Notes: a model not told the origin generated them from the sequence alone. DNA of 64,000 nt from Silene latifolia (GCF_048544455.1 NC_133536.1:198527325-198591324), one strand, 5' to 3'. Positions 1 through 9,617 are shown, numbered from the stretch's first letter. Program-made: numbers and translations.

Positions 1-280
1 CTCCTTTTCGTCTATCATTCGATTATATTGAATTCGCTTTGATTTTGGTTCCATTCAGATTGAATTGAGCTCCAAGTACTATTTAAGCTACTCATATCAT
101 CAAGTGTTCGATTGATTTATCAATTCAGATATTTTCGTATGATTTTTCAAGTTCAGAAGAGGTCTAAAAATAAGTCATTTATAAACAAAAGTTTAGTCTT
201 GTAAAATACACGTATTTTACAAACTTGTTACCTAAGACAGCCTTAAAAAAATTGTATAAATAATAAATTCACCGCCAATA

Positions 281-347
281 ACTTCCGATTTCTCGAAGTT
301 GCTTCTTGATCCATCTTCTTACTTAGTATCATTGAACTAAAGATTGA
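281..347 (+). pseudogene. relic of the 5' end of an F-box gene
   Basis: The segment beginning ACTTCCGATTTCTCGA matches the first codons of F-box copy 3 (GCTTCCGATTTCTCGA, codon 2 onward). It continues in parallel for about 65 bases through TTGCTTCTTGATC and ATCATTGAACTAAAGATTGA, with two small insertions. No ATG is kept and there is no open frame. It appears to be the remnant of a fourth member of the tandem family, lying about 300 bases before copy 1. The match is short, so a sequence alignment should confirm it. Confidence 0.55.
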
Positions 348-503
348 ATTAGGTTTCGGGTACACAATTCAGATTGAGTGTTCCTTTAGTTATAAACTTC
401 TTACATAAAACCGCTTTCCATAAAAAAATTATTTAAGTTGAATATCTAGATTAAGGAAATTAAATTTGACTAATTACACTATAACCTAAAAAAATTTGGA
501 CCA

Positions 504-512
504 CTATATAAA
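504..512 (+). promoter_or_regulatory. candidate TATA box of F-box copy 1
   Basis: CTATATAAA lies about 140 bases before the ATG at 649, a usual distance for a plant TATA box plus a short leader. No other promoter element was recognised. Confidence 0.35.
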
Positions 513-648
513 AATTGATAAATCCCACAAGACTCCAACTCGAATTCGTCAGGCTCACGGTTACTATAAATTGTTTAATTAGTTGTGTTTGTTAAATTAA
601 TTTCACTTTCTTTATTTTACTTTTCAGTTTATATTCTTTCTTTTTTAG

Positions 649-1896
649 ATGGCCGTCGATTGGTTTACGTTGCCTCTCGATCTTCTTAGTTTCATTGTAT
701 TAAAGTTAGAAACTTTTGAAGATTTTATTAATTTTTCTGCTGTATGTCGTTGCTGGAATCATGCTTCTTCGTCAGTCAAGCAGCAGTGGAGCGCTAAACC
801 AAACGTACCATGGCTATTACTTGCTGAAAACAATAAAGATAATCCCAATTGTGTTCGCAAGATTTTTAATCTTAGTAATAACAAGTGTTACAATTTGAAC
901 CTTTCGGAGACTTTTGGAGCAAGGTGTTGGGGTTCGTCTTATGGCTGGGTTGCTATGATTATTGACCGTAATTTCGATGTTCAATTGTTTAATCCAATTA
1001 CTAAGGCACAAATTCCATTCCCTTCTCTAAGACCCTTATATGATGGTGATGAGAGTGACGAGGATGATGAAAGTTATCGGCATTGGTTTTTGAGCAGTTT
1101 TGCGGACAGGCTCATTGTGCTTAAAGTACCTCAAAATAATAATTACGAGTTTGTTGTTCTGGTAATTCATGAGTATTACCAAAGCCTTGCTTTCGCTAGG
1201 CAAGGTGATCAATCGTGGACTCCAATATTCGTCAAATCAAGAGTTACGATGCTTGATATTGTGGGTATGGAGGATAAAGTATTTGGTTTGTATGAGAATG
1301 GATCAATTGTGTCTTGGAATGTCGAGGAATTCAACGCTCTTGAGCTTATTAAACCAGCAGACTATTCACCATCTGGCCACGAATTTCTCGTGGACTTTAA
1401 CACAAGGGGTGTAAACCACACATATTTTGTACGATCAGGTAGCGATCTCCTTGCGGTGCTAAGATATAGGAAAGAAGTCCGTGATGAGGATGATACTGAT
1501 TACGATGATGAGGATGATGATGATGCTGAACACGATGATGAGGATGATGCTGAACACAATGATAAGGATGATGCTGATCATGATAATGATGTAGTCCGTG
1601 ATGAGGATGATACTGATTACGATGATGAGGATGGCGATGATGCTGAACACAATGATGAGGATGATGCTGATCACGATAATGATGATGATGATAGTGATTA
1701 TGATGATGAGGATGATTCTGATTACGATGATAAGGATGATTCTGGTTATTTTTCCAGGACAAATTATTTCGAGGTGTATAGATTTAAATCTGAAGACGAA
1801 AGTTGGGAGCAAATTGAAGATTTAGGGGAAGTGGCATTGGTAGTAGGTGGTAATTCTTCCATGTGTGTTTCTGTAACACATACCAACGGGTTGCAA
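649..1896 (+). CDS. F-box/DUF295-type protein, copy 1, 5' portion (gene split by a Copia insertion)
   Basis: Residues about 5-45 form an F-box (LPLDLL, then VCRCWNHASSS), the segment that binds SKP1 in SCF ubiquitin ligases. The rest resembles the plant DUF295/KIB-type beta-propeller of SKIP23-like proteins: WLLLAENN near residue 56, VQLFNPITKAQIPFP, and YFEVYRFKSEDESWEQIEDL near the end. An acidic repeat occupies residues about 277-365. The reading frame is open for 416 codons and then meets TAA formed by the first three bases of the inserted LTR. The last 61 codons lie beyond the element at 6876-7058. By family the protein would select a substrate for ubiquitination; the substrate is unknown. 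Copies 2 and 3 show the same domain order. I see no other interruption, so the gene was probably intact until the recent insertion. Confidence 0.85.
1477..1746 (+). repeat. in-frame acidic coding minisatellite, F-box copy 1
   Basis: Repeats built from GATGATGAGGAT and related units encode about 90 residues of mostly D and E with interspersed Y, H and N (TDYDDEDD, AEHDDEDD). A larger block starting VRDEDDTDYDDED occurs twice. The run sits between the LLAVLRYRK and YFEVYRFK segments of the propeller. The same site is shorter in copies 2 and 3, so copy number changes in frame. Confidence 0.85.
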
Positions 1897-2100
1897 TAAT
1901 ACGATTCCCATATCTTGCTCCAACAGCTACTTTTGTATATATGGTAGTGAATGTATATTTACCTTATTTGATTTATTTTATAGCTGTTATAATTCTTTCC
2001 TTATACCATGTAATTATCAGTATATATACCAATGCATTGTAACACGTTGAAACACAACAAGTGAATAAACATATTATCTTGCATTCTCCAAATTACAATA
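1897..2100 (+). repeat. 5' LTR of Copia A
   Basis: This 204-bp direct repeat is identical by eye to 6670-6873. It begins TAATACGATTCCC and ends AAATTACAATA, directly followed by the TGGTATCAG primer site. It supplies the stop codon that ends the upstream part of the F-box frame. Confidence 0.95.
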
Positions 2101-2171
2101 TGGTATCAGTTACCAGGATCTTTTGATTTCCTTCCACATCCATCGTTCTCCCTAACCCTAACATCTTCATC

Positions 2172-5100
2172 ATGACAAATACATCACAAACAACTTCTCA
2201 ATCAACTCCCTCGGTCTCAGTTGTACAACTCGAGAATCCGGGCATCAAAATCACACATATTACCTTCAATGGTAATAATTACGATGAATGGTCTCGATCA
2301 TTCCGTCTTGCCCTTCTTGCTAAAGATAAGTTGGGATATATTGACGGAACTATCAACAAACCGTCTGAAACGGCTGACGATTTCAAGACCTGGCGTTCAA
2401 CCAACGCCCTCGTCACAGCCTGGATCTATAGCTCCATTGAAACAGACCTCGCAAAGTCGATTTCTTATCGCCCCGAGGCCAAACTGGTCTGGGACAATAT
2501 CCGACAACGTTTTAGTCAAGAAAATGAAGCCCGAATTTATCGCTTGAAGGCCGAAATTACCTCCTGCCGCCAAGCACCAAACGAGTCTCTTATGGTCTAC
2601 TATGGACGTCTTACCAGTTTGTGGGACGAACTAATGGAGCATGACGCCCTTCCCTCCTGCTCGTGCAAGGCATGTCCTTGTGATTGGGTAAGCATCTTTG
2701 ATTCTCGTCGTGAAAAAGATCGGGTACGTGATTTTTTAATGGGATTAGATGATCGATTTGATACTGCCCGGTCACAAATTCTTGGTCTCACTCCCCTTCC
2801 CAATCTTAATCTAGTATATAATAGGTTGCTTCAAGAGGAAGGGGTTCGATCCCTCTCCAAACCCGCCTCTGAAAATCGTCCTGAACCCATGGCTTTTGCG
2901 GCCAAAGCCTCTTATGGCTCGAAATCCAGTAAAGGGGGACATCGGGATATCTCAACTGATCGCCCCAATACTTCGAACTCTACTGCCAATACCAATCCTA
3001 ATCGTCCTTACTGTATTGTGTGTCAAAAACATGGTCATTATTTGCGGTATTGTTATAGCGTCACGGGAAATTTCCCTGACTGGTGGGGCGATCGACCTCG
3101 TGACCGTGTCTACATCGATCCAAATGCAACCGACCTCAGTCAGGCTGTTTTTGTTCCTGACCCGCGACGAACAAAACAGGAGCGTACCAAACCTCCTGCC
3201 ACTACGGCCATTTCGGGTCCGCGTGCTCACATGGCCTCGACCTCTAGCAGCACTCCTACTGGTAATGGTAATGGTACATCCGTTCCTCGCCCTTCTCTTA
3301 ATACTTTTGACAGGATTGATTTTAATACGCTCGATGCCCGCGAACTCGAGGAATTGAGTTACATGTGGAAGAATCGCAAAACTGAGACTCATGATCGTCT
3401 AAGTGGTAAATTTTCTACTCTATCTTGGATTATTGATACGGGTGCATCTCATCATATGTCGGGTTGTCTTTCTCACTTTACTAATTTACATTCTATTGAA
3501 CCATTATCTGTCGGTCTCCCAAACGGGGACTTAGCTATTGCAAATCGCAGTGGCGATATTTGTTTATCTCCTCGACTAATCTTGCGTAATGTCCTATATG
3601 CAGAACATTTACAATGTAACCTCATTTCTGTTTCAAGCCTTTTATTGGATACCTCTTTAACTATACAATTTTCCCATCATCTTTGTTTAATTCAGGACCG
3701 TACCTCGAAGATGGTGATTGGTGCGGGTGAACAAAGCGAGGGACTTTATTATTTGAAAGGTGTTCGAAATGACAAGGTACATGCTTATACCGTTGGGAAT
3801 TTAGACACTCTCGAGCTATGGCATCGTCGGTTGGGACACCCGTCCTCCACAATCTCACGTTTTCTTCCTTTTATTTCTCAGACAAATTTTTCTAGTTCTC
3901 ATTTTCATAGCAAACATTGCGATATTTGTATTCGTGCTAAACAAACTCGTGCCCCTTTCCCTTTAAGTACGAATAAAGCTGCTGGCATTTTTGATCTTTT
4001 ACACGGTGATTTGTGGGGTCCTTACTCAGAAAATGCGTCATGTGGGTCGAAATATTTTCTTACTCTCGTTGATGATTTTTCTCGGTCCACATGGGTTTAT
4101 TTATTGCGTCGGAAAAGTGACACTCGTCAAACTTTACTAAATTTTTTTGCTATGGTTGATCGTCAATTTGAAAAGAAAATAAAAATGTTTAGAAGCGACA
4201 ATGGCAGTGAATTTCATCAATTTGAACAATTCTTTCGTGAAAATGGCATTATTTTTCAAAACTCCAATGTTGACACTCCTCAACAAAACGGCCGAGTAGA
4301 ACGAAAACATCGCCATATTTTAAATATTGCTCGTGCCCTTCTTTTTCAAGCTAGTTTACCCATTCGTTTTTGGGGGGAGTGCATCTTGGGGGCCGTCTAT
4401 CTCCTTAATCGAACTCCCTCCACAATTCACAAGGGTAAGACTCCTTACGAAATGTTGTTTAACGAACCCCCACCAATGGGCCATATCCGAACCATTGGAT
4501 GTCTTTGCTATGCTAAAAATATAAATCGACCTCATGACAAATTCGCTCCCCGTGGTCGGAAATGCGTCTTCCTAGGATACCCATTTGGTAAAAAGGGATG
4601 GCTAGTTTATGACTTAGATACGGGATCCTATTTTTCCTCTCGAGATGTTGTCTTTGTCGAACATGAGTTTCCGTATCAATCCCTAAACATACATGACACC
4701 CCTACGACCTCCTTCCTCGATGATACACTACAACCCATAGAACATGTTATTATCTCCACTACAAGCAGTCCCACATCTCCCTCCACGGCTCACCCGGACC
4801 CTCCACCATCGACCACCCACGCAACCCCAACCGACCCACCTTCTGATCCCCCTACAACCACGGCAGCGACACACACGGGCCCACCAGACACTGCCGTGTC
4901 CACATCCTCCACCGACACTCCCAGTGACAATATGGGCAAAGGCCATCGACCTAAAATTCCCAACACCCGTCTCACTGGTTATGTTCGTCCACCAATACGC
5001 CCCTCGACTCACCTCGCCACCGCATCATCATCTTCAGGTACTCGATATCCTATCTCTAATTTTATTGCTTATGACAAATTTTCTACTAACCATAAAAGTT

Positions 5101-6662
5101 TTTTAGCGGCCGTGACAAAAAATCACGAGCCAAGTTCCTTCAAAGAAGCTATGCAGGTACCCCAATGGCGCGAGGCAATGAAGAATGAAATTGATGCCCT
5201 CGAACGCAATAATACATGGACTCTTGAACCGCTTCCACCCCACAAAAAGGCCATCGGCTCTAAATGGGTCTATAAGATCAAATATCATGCGGATGGGTCA
5301 GTTGAGCGATACAAAGCTCGTCTAGTCATCATGGGCAACCGACAAATAGAAGGGGTCGATTTTCAAGAAACTTTCGCTCCTACTATTAAAATGGTTACCG
5401 TTCGAACTCTTCTCACTATTGCAGCCGCAAAGAATTGGTACATCGATCAAATGGACGTACACAATGCTTTTCTACATGGCGATCTTCAAGAAGAAGTATA
5501 TATGAAACCGCCACCCGGGTTTCATCCCTCCTCTGACAACCGAGTTTGTCGCCTCCGTAAATCCCTTTACGGACTTCGACAAGCCCCCCGATGCTGGTAC
5601 GCAAAGCTTGCTTCCGCTCTTAAACAATACGGCTTTACACAATGTCCCTATGATCATTCCCTTTTCTCCATTCTCAAAACAAATGCTGAGATACACGTTC
5701 TTGTCTACGTCGATGACCTAGTTATATGTGGAAATGACGCAACTATAATTCAACAATTCAAAACATACTTAAACACGTGTTTCCACATGAAAGATTTGGG
5801 TCCCCTCAAATACTTTCTTGGTCTAGAAATTGCTCGGAACTCAAGTGGACTATCTATCTCACAACGAAAATATACATTAGAAATTCTCACTGAAACCGGA
5901 CTACTCGGGTCAAAACCCGCGCTAGTCCCCATGGACCCAAATCATAGCCTCGCTGAATCCGAGTCCCCTGTCCTTAAAGACCCACAACCATATCGTCGCC
6001 TCGTGGGTCGATTAGTCTATCTCACCATTACACGGCCCGAACTAACCTACTCGGTCCATATCCTCGCTCAATTCATGACCACACCCCGCACCGACCACTG
6101 GCAGGCCGCCCTTCAAGTGGTCCGCTATCTCAAAAATAACCCCGGCCAAGGCTTGCTTCTTCCTTCCAAAGCCGACCTCCTACTCCATGGATACTGCGAC
6201 TCAGACTACGCTACATGCCCAACCAGTCGTCGCTCACTCTCGGCTTACATCATTTTTCTTGGGAACTCCCCAATATCGTGGAAAACAAAGAAACAATCTA
6301 CGGTCTCCAAGTCCTCAGCTGAGGCCGAATATAGAGCTATGGCTTATACCGTATGCGAACTCAAGTGGCTAAAAGGCCTTATTAATTTTCTCGGTATACC
6401 ACACCTCTCGCCCATTGCTCTCTCATGCGATAATCAGTCGGCTCTTCACATCGCTCGCAATCCGGTTTTTCATGAACGCACCAAACACATTGAGGTGGAT
6501 TGCCATTTTATTCGGGATGAGATTTTGAAAGGCCTTATTAGTCCAAGCTACGTTCCTACAAAGGTCCAATTGGCCGACATTCTCACAAAAGCGCTTGGAC
6601 GTCCCCTGTTCGAAGACCTGCTATCCAAGTTGGGCGTCGTCAACCTACACGCTCCAACTTGA
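2172..6662 (+). CDS. Copia A gag-pol polyprotein (1496 aa)
   Basis: One uninterrupted frame has all Copia domains in order. Gag is N-terminal (WSRSFRLALLAKDKLGYIDG near residue 40), with a CCHC zinc knuckle near 278 (CIVCQKHGHYLRYC). The protease motif DTGASHHMSG is near 420, the GAG-pre-integrase LWHRRLGHP near 548, and the integrase core HGDLWGPY near 612 with DNGSEF downstream. Reverse transcriptase carries FAPTIKMVTVRTLL near 1067 and YVDDLVI near 1178. The C-terminal RNase H has SSAEAEYRAMA near 1380 and ERTKHIEVD. Integrase before reverse transcriptase defines Copia. The start is the first ATG after the primer site, 71 bases beyond the LTR. Protein and mobility are not demonstrated. Confidence 0.93.
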   Translation: MTNTSQTTSQSTPSVSVVQLENPGIKITHITFNGNNYDEWSRSFRLALLAKDKLGYIDGTINKPSETADDFKTWRSTNALVTAWIYSSIETDLAKSISYRPEAKLVWDNIRQRFSQENEARIYRLKAEITSCRQAPNESLMVYYGRLTSLWDELMEHDALPSCSCKACPCDWVSIFDSRREKDRVRDFLMGLDDRFDTARSQILGLTPLPNLNLVYNRLLQEEGVRSLSKPASENRPEPMAFAAKASYGSKSSKGGHRDISTDRPNTSNSTANTNPNRPYCIVCQKHGHYLRYCYSVTGNFPDWWGDRPRDRVYIDPNATDLSQAVFVPDPRRTKQERTKPPATTAISGPRAHMASTSSSTPTGNGNGTSVPRPSLNTFDRIDFNTLDARELEELSYMWKNRKTETHDRLSGKFSTLSWIIDTGASHHMSGCLSHFTNLHSIEPLSVGLPNGDLAIANRSGDICLSPRLILRNVLYAEHLQCNLISVSSLLLDTSLTIQFSHHLCLIQDRTSKMVIGAGEQSEGLYYLKGVRNDKVHAYTVGNLDTLELWHRRLGHPSSTISRFLPFISQTNFSSSHFHSKHCDICIRAKQTRAPFPLSTNKAAGIFDLLHGDLWGPYSENASCGSKYFLTLVDDFSRSTWVYLLRRKSDTRQTLLNFFAMVDRQFEKKIKMFRSDNGSEFHQFEQFFRENGIIFQNSNVDTPQQNGRVERKHRHILNIARALLFQASLPIRFWGECILGAVYLLNRTPSTIHKGKTPYEMLFNEPPPMGHIRTIGCLCYAKNINRPHDKFAPRGRKCVFLGYPFGKKGWLVYDLDTGSYFSSRDVVFVEHEFPYQSLNIHDTPTTSFLDDTLQPIEHVIISTTSSPTSPSTAHPDPPPSTTHATPTDPPSDPPTTTAATHTGPPDTAVSTSSTDTPSDNMGKGHRPKIPNTRLTGYVRPPIRPSTHLATASSSSGTRYPISNFIAYDKFSTNHKSFLAAVTKNHEPSSFKEAMQVPQWREAMKNEIDALERNNTWTLEPLPPHKKAIGSKWVYKIKYHADGSVERYKARLVIMGNRQIEGVDFQETFAPTIKMVTVRTLLTIAAAKNWYIDQMDVHNAFLHGDLQEEVYMKPPPGFHPSSDNRVCRLRKSLYGLRQAPRCWYAKLASALKQYGFTQCPYDHSLFSILKTNAEIHVLVYVDDLVICGNDATIIQQFKTYLNTCFHMKDLGPLKYFLGLEIARNSSGLSISQRKYTLEILTETGLLGSKPALVPMDPNHSLAESESPVLKDPQPYRRLVGRLVYLTITRPELTYSVHILAQFMTTPRTDHWQAALQVVRYLKNNPGQGLLLPSKADLLLHGYCDSDYATCPTSRRSLSAYIIFLGNSPISWKTKKQSTVSKSSAEAEYRAMAYTVCELKWLKGLINFLGIPHLSPIALSCDNQSALHIARNPVFHERTKHIEVDCHFIRDEILKGLISPSYVPTKVQLADILTKALGRPLFEDLLSKLGVVNLHAPT

Positions 6663-6669
6663 GGGGGGG

Positions 6670-6873
6670 TAATACGATTCCCATATCTTGCTCCAACAGC
6701 TACTTTTGTATATATGGTAGTGAATGTATATTTACCTTATTTGATTTATTTTATAGCTGTTATAATTCTTTCCTTATACCATGTAATTATCAGTATATAT
6801 ACCAATGCATTGTAACACGTTGAAACACAACAAGTGAATAAACATATTATCTTGCATTCTCCAAATTACAATA
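6670..6873 (+). repeat. 3' LTR of Copia A
   Basis: This is the second 204-bp LTR. It is preceded by a G-rich polypurine tract and followed by the target duplicate TGCAA, after which the F-box frame resumes. Confidence 0.95.
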
Positions 6874-6875
6874 TG

Positions 6876-7058
6876 CAACGTAATTGCATATATTTCACTG
6901 ATGATTTAACTATGTGTTGGAAAACATCAGTAAGAAAGCCAGGTGGACATGATACGGGTGTCTTTGACTTCAAGAATTGCAATATAAGGCGATTTTACGA
7001 AGGCGGTGATATGCACTCATCATTTGCCCCGCCAACCCTGTTTATTCCCCAATTTTAA
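6876..7058 (+). pseudogene. F-box copy 1, 3' portion beyond the Copia insertion
   Basis: These 61 codons encode the C-terminus of the DUF295-type propeller: RNCIYFTDDL, KPGGHDTGVFDFKN, then FAPPTLFIPQF and a stop. They correspond to the end of copies 2 and 3. The frame is also open backwards into the LTR, where an LTR-derived ATG at 6834 lies in frame. A short hybrid product from an LTR-driven transcript is therefore conceivable, but without evidence. Confidence 0.85.
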
Positions 7059-7468
7059 TTTATTGGTAGTTCCGGACATACAGTATAATTCTTGCGGCAA
7101 TAATATATGTCGGGTAGATGTTAGAGGTTACAAAGATTGAAAGTAGACGAATAGTTTAGTTTTGAGCACTAAAAGGCATCAGTTCATTGTTGAATATACT
7201 CCCTAGTTTGTAATTTGTCCGTCGAGGGTGGTAATGGACAATAACATTTGTATGCTACAAATGATTACCGAGTATTGAATTTTTACTCGTAGTAATCAGT
7301 CGAGGATAAACGATGAAGCAACCTCATGCATTTAATTAATTAAGAGTCTTTTATCTCGTTGTTGTCTCGGGTTATTACTCCTCTTCTATTCTTTATAAGT
7401 GTCGAATATACAGGGAATACAATTCTTGAAAATAACATGGATATAAATGTAATAGCATAATAGTGAAA
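7059..7468. other. 3' flank of F-box copy 1, duplicated
   Basis: There is no gene. The stretch is collinear with the 3' flank of copy 2 (11215-11357 and 11827-12055): shared runs include TTGCGGCAATAAT, GAGCACTAAAAGGCATCAG and TTTTTACTCGTAGTAATCAG. This shows that the duplicated unit reached at least 400 bases past the stop codon. Confidence 0.7.
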
Positions 7469-7867
7469 CTAGGTTTGACCCCGTGCATTAATGCACGGTT
7501 TATAAAGTTTTTTTATATTTGTACTAAATTAGATATATAACAGTGGTATCTCATTAGGTGTTTATTTTTCTCATCATTGCATTTTGCTTTGAGAAATAAA
7601 AAATTGAAACTGAAAATTAATTAAAAGAATTGAGTGGCATGTTGAAATGTATTTTTGTAAATAATATTTTTTTATACCGCAAAGTTATGAATCCAATTTA
7701 TAAATTTTCTCAATTTTTTGTCTCAAAAGTAATTAAAACGGTTATAATTTTGTTTTATACAGAGTATGAGTCAAGTCATTCTCAAATAATAGAATCAGTA
7801 CAATATTTAGTAAATCATAGTTTGATACAATTTTTTTATTAAAATATTTTAATTAAAATATTATAGA
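7469..7867 (-). mobile_element. possible small non-autonomous Helitron
   Basis: Read on the - strand, the left edge ends in CCGTGCATTAATGCACGG (a perfect palindrome), a short spacer, and CTAG followed by T. That is the hairpin-plus-CTRR terminus of Helitrons. The collinearity with the flank of copy 2 breaks just before this point. The proposed other end (TC on the - strand, 7866-7867, preceded by A) is only a best guess. The interior is AT-rich with no gene. Confidence 0.4.
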
Positions 7868-7984
7868 TTAGAGTTTACTCAAAAAAAATATAATTTGATG
7901 AAAAGATTAATTTTAAAAAAAAAAAAAAGATAATTTGATTCAGAATGTACACGTTGTTTTTTTCCCGAAAGTTGGGCTCTTTTA

Positions 7985-8138
7985 GACGGGTAAGAGACCA
8001 CTACAAGAAACTAAGAAATAGCATGATTTCGAAGGAAATACCAAAAAAACAAAGGATCAAAATACCAACCCAATTTTTTTATTTCAAAGACGGTATTATG
8101 GAAGTCCAAGACATCTACTTCTCCGTATTAGAAATAGG
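7985..8138 (+). repeat. upstream module of the F-box duplication, first copy
   Basis: The run GACCACTACAAGAAACTAAG and what follows, up to CCAAGACATCTAC and CTCCGTATTAG, recurs before F-box copy 3 (31580-31643 plus 42092-42150) and again at 60229-60318 plus 60483-60510. Each of the three copies is interrupted by a different transposon. Confidence 0.7.
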
Positions 8139-9617
8139 GAGTTAATCCAAAGAGAAGGACCTATACTATCAAATGTTTTCCAAGTAAGGACCTAAAATTC
8201 ATAACTTTACAGTTAAGGGACTCTAGACTAACACCGTTACTTTTTCCGTTACCATTGCGCATATTAATGGAAAAAAGAACAGAAAAATGGAATATATAGC
8301 ACTACACTGTTTTGTACGAAATTTGTTTGGTTTGTATAATCAAAATACACAATTCTTTCTCGTCTCTCTCCATCTCAATCTCTTCTTTACTATCTACTAC
8401 TCGTATATATAGCAAAAACGGGTGGACTATGAAGTATAAAGTCAGCTCATTTATGGTGAAATTGCTCAGTTTGAAACTGGCTCTTATTTGAATATGTATA
8501 TTGAAATCGTGGCCAAATTCGTATAAAAACCCGATAGCGGAATTCACATAACATTTTACCTTCACTAACTATAGCACATTCTAAATTTCCTTGTCATTTG
8601 AAAAAAACTTTTCGAAAGAAATACAGTTGCCCCTCAATCTAGAATTTCTTTACATTTGCTTGAGATTTTGTACTTTTGTACCAATCTGACATACAGCCAA
8701 TTTTTTGTTTAATAACTTAATACTCCGTATACAACTATACATTAACTTGTACTTCGTCAATTTCTTATACAAGGTATTACGATCTGTAATAATTGATTTA
8801 TTGCTTCAAAGTTCAATCAATTTATGCTATTCGCCGGACACTTGGTGTGCAAACGGTAAAATCGTACCTTCACGTCAAATTTTCCGGGATTTCAGGCCAA
8901 ATTCTGAAAATCACCTTCTACTTCCACATATCAAAGCTTCTCATCGCAATCATTTTGCTTAGAGAATAGTGGTAATAGAATAGTTTAGACATTTTTCAAT
9001 CATAAAGATTTTGCTATGGTTTCTCTTTAGTTCTCTAAGTAAGTAAGAGTATACCTGATAAAACGGGTCAACGGGTCGGGTTCGGGTCAGGTCAATTCAG
9101 GTCTCTCGTTCAGTTCGTATTAATTCGGGTCGGGACGGGTCTTTTCGGGTTTCGGGTCTATTTCGGGTCAGGCGGGTCGGGTTGTTTCGGGTCGGGTCAT
9201 TTTCGGGTCAATGAATAATAGAGAAATAGTCATTTCAAGTCTTTTCGGTTCAATTAGAGTTATATTTTGTCGGGTTATTTTCGGGTTTGGTGGTTTCGGA
9301 TCGGGTCATTTTCGGGTCGGGCCAGTGCGGGTCACGAAAGCTCGGGTCATGTTCGGGTCGGGTCAGGTTAATTCGGATTTTCGGGTCACATTCGGGTGAT
9401 GTAGTTCGGGTCACTTCGGGTCTCGGGTCAGCTTTTTTAGGTCGGGTCAATCGGTTCGGGTTGCTTTTGCCGGGTCTAAGTAAGAGACGCAAGACAAGGT
9501 CATAACTCATATGGAGAGGAAATAAAGCCTCTGGTTTTATTTTGTTAACTGTAAAAAGTTCAAGTCCTTAACTGGAAAAAATAACAAAGTTTAGGTCCTT
9601 ATCTTGGGATTAACTAT
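8139..9617. mobile_element. Mutator-like element (MULE), non-autonomous
   Basis: This 1479-bp element is bounded by a 9-bp target duplication AGAAATAGG (8130-8138 and 9618-9626). Its imperfect terminal inverted repeats are about 75 bp. The left end reads GAGTTAATCCAAAGAGAAGG and the right end, reversed, reads ATAGTTAATCCCAAGATAAG. Similarity continues through AGGACCTA and TTTACAGTTAA in both arms. The 9-bp duplication and long inverted repeats are the Mutator hallmark. Upstream of copy 3 (42150-42170) the same flank has no insertion, giving an empty site. No transposase is present. The interior has a unique, unrecognised segment (about 8290-9040) that could be captured host DNA, plus a nested hAT-type MITE. 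Confidence 0.85.
9050..9478. mobile_element. hAT-type MITE filled with TCGGG minisatellite
   Basis: This 429-bp insertion lies inside the MULE. The 8-bp duplication AGTAAGAG occupies 9042-9049 and 9479-9486. Termini TATACCTGATAAAACG and, reversed, TAGACCCGGCAAAAGC match at about 10 of 16 positions. The interior is a degenerate array of TCGGGTC / TTCGGG units. The 8-bp duplication and the TA-A-CC-G termini fit non-autonomous hAT elements. A second element with the same kind of ends lies at 60319-60482. Confidence 0.7.

Larger units (their letters stand above)
1..648. other. AT-rich upstream region of F-box copy 1
   Basis: No gene of its own is visible. The stretch holds a short relic of an F-box gene start (281-347) and a TATA-like box (504-512). 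A pyrimidine-rich run ending in TTTTTTAG lies directly before the ATG at 649. That run looks like a splice acceptor, so an upstream non-coding exon is possible but cannot be proven from sequence alone. Confidence 0.5.
1897..6873 (+). mobile_element. Copia element A, looks whole and young
   Basis: A Ty1/Copia LTR retrotransposon, 4977 bp, lies inside F-box copy 1. It has two 204-bp LTRs, a primer-binding site starting TGGTATCAG at 2101 (initiator-Met tRNA type), one long gag-pol frame, and a polypurine tract of G residues at 6661-6669. The target duplication TGCAA is at 1892-1896 and 6874-6878. LTR termini are TA...TA instead of the usual TG...CA. The two LTRs look identical by eye, so insertion is very recent. 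The short LTR and gene layout suggest an Ale-like lineage, which is a guess. Confidence 0.95.

Noticed and set aside
1397-1825. His-rich and Ile-rich frames opposite or beside the acidic repeat of F-box copy 1
   Set aside because: They are other-frame readings of the GATGATGAGGAT minisatellite and have no independent support. The same happens in copies 2 and 3.
2101-2112. tRNA gene fragments at TGGTATCAG
   Set aside because: These are primer-binding sites directly beside LTRs in Copia A, Copia B, the Sirevirus-like element and the chromovirus. No tRNA cloverleaf is present.
7630-7842. 70-codon frame after F-box copy 1
   Set aside because: AT-rich, no domain, inside a possible small Helitron. 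A chance open frame is likely.
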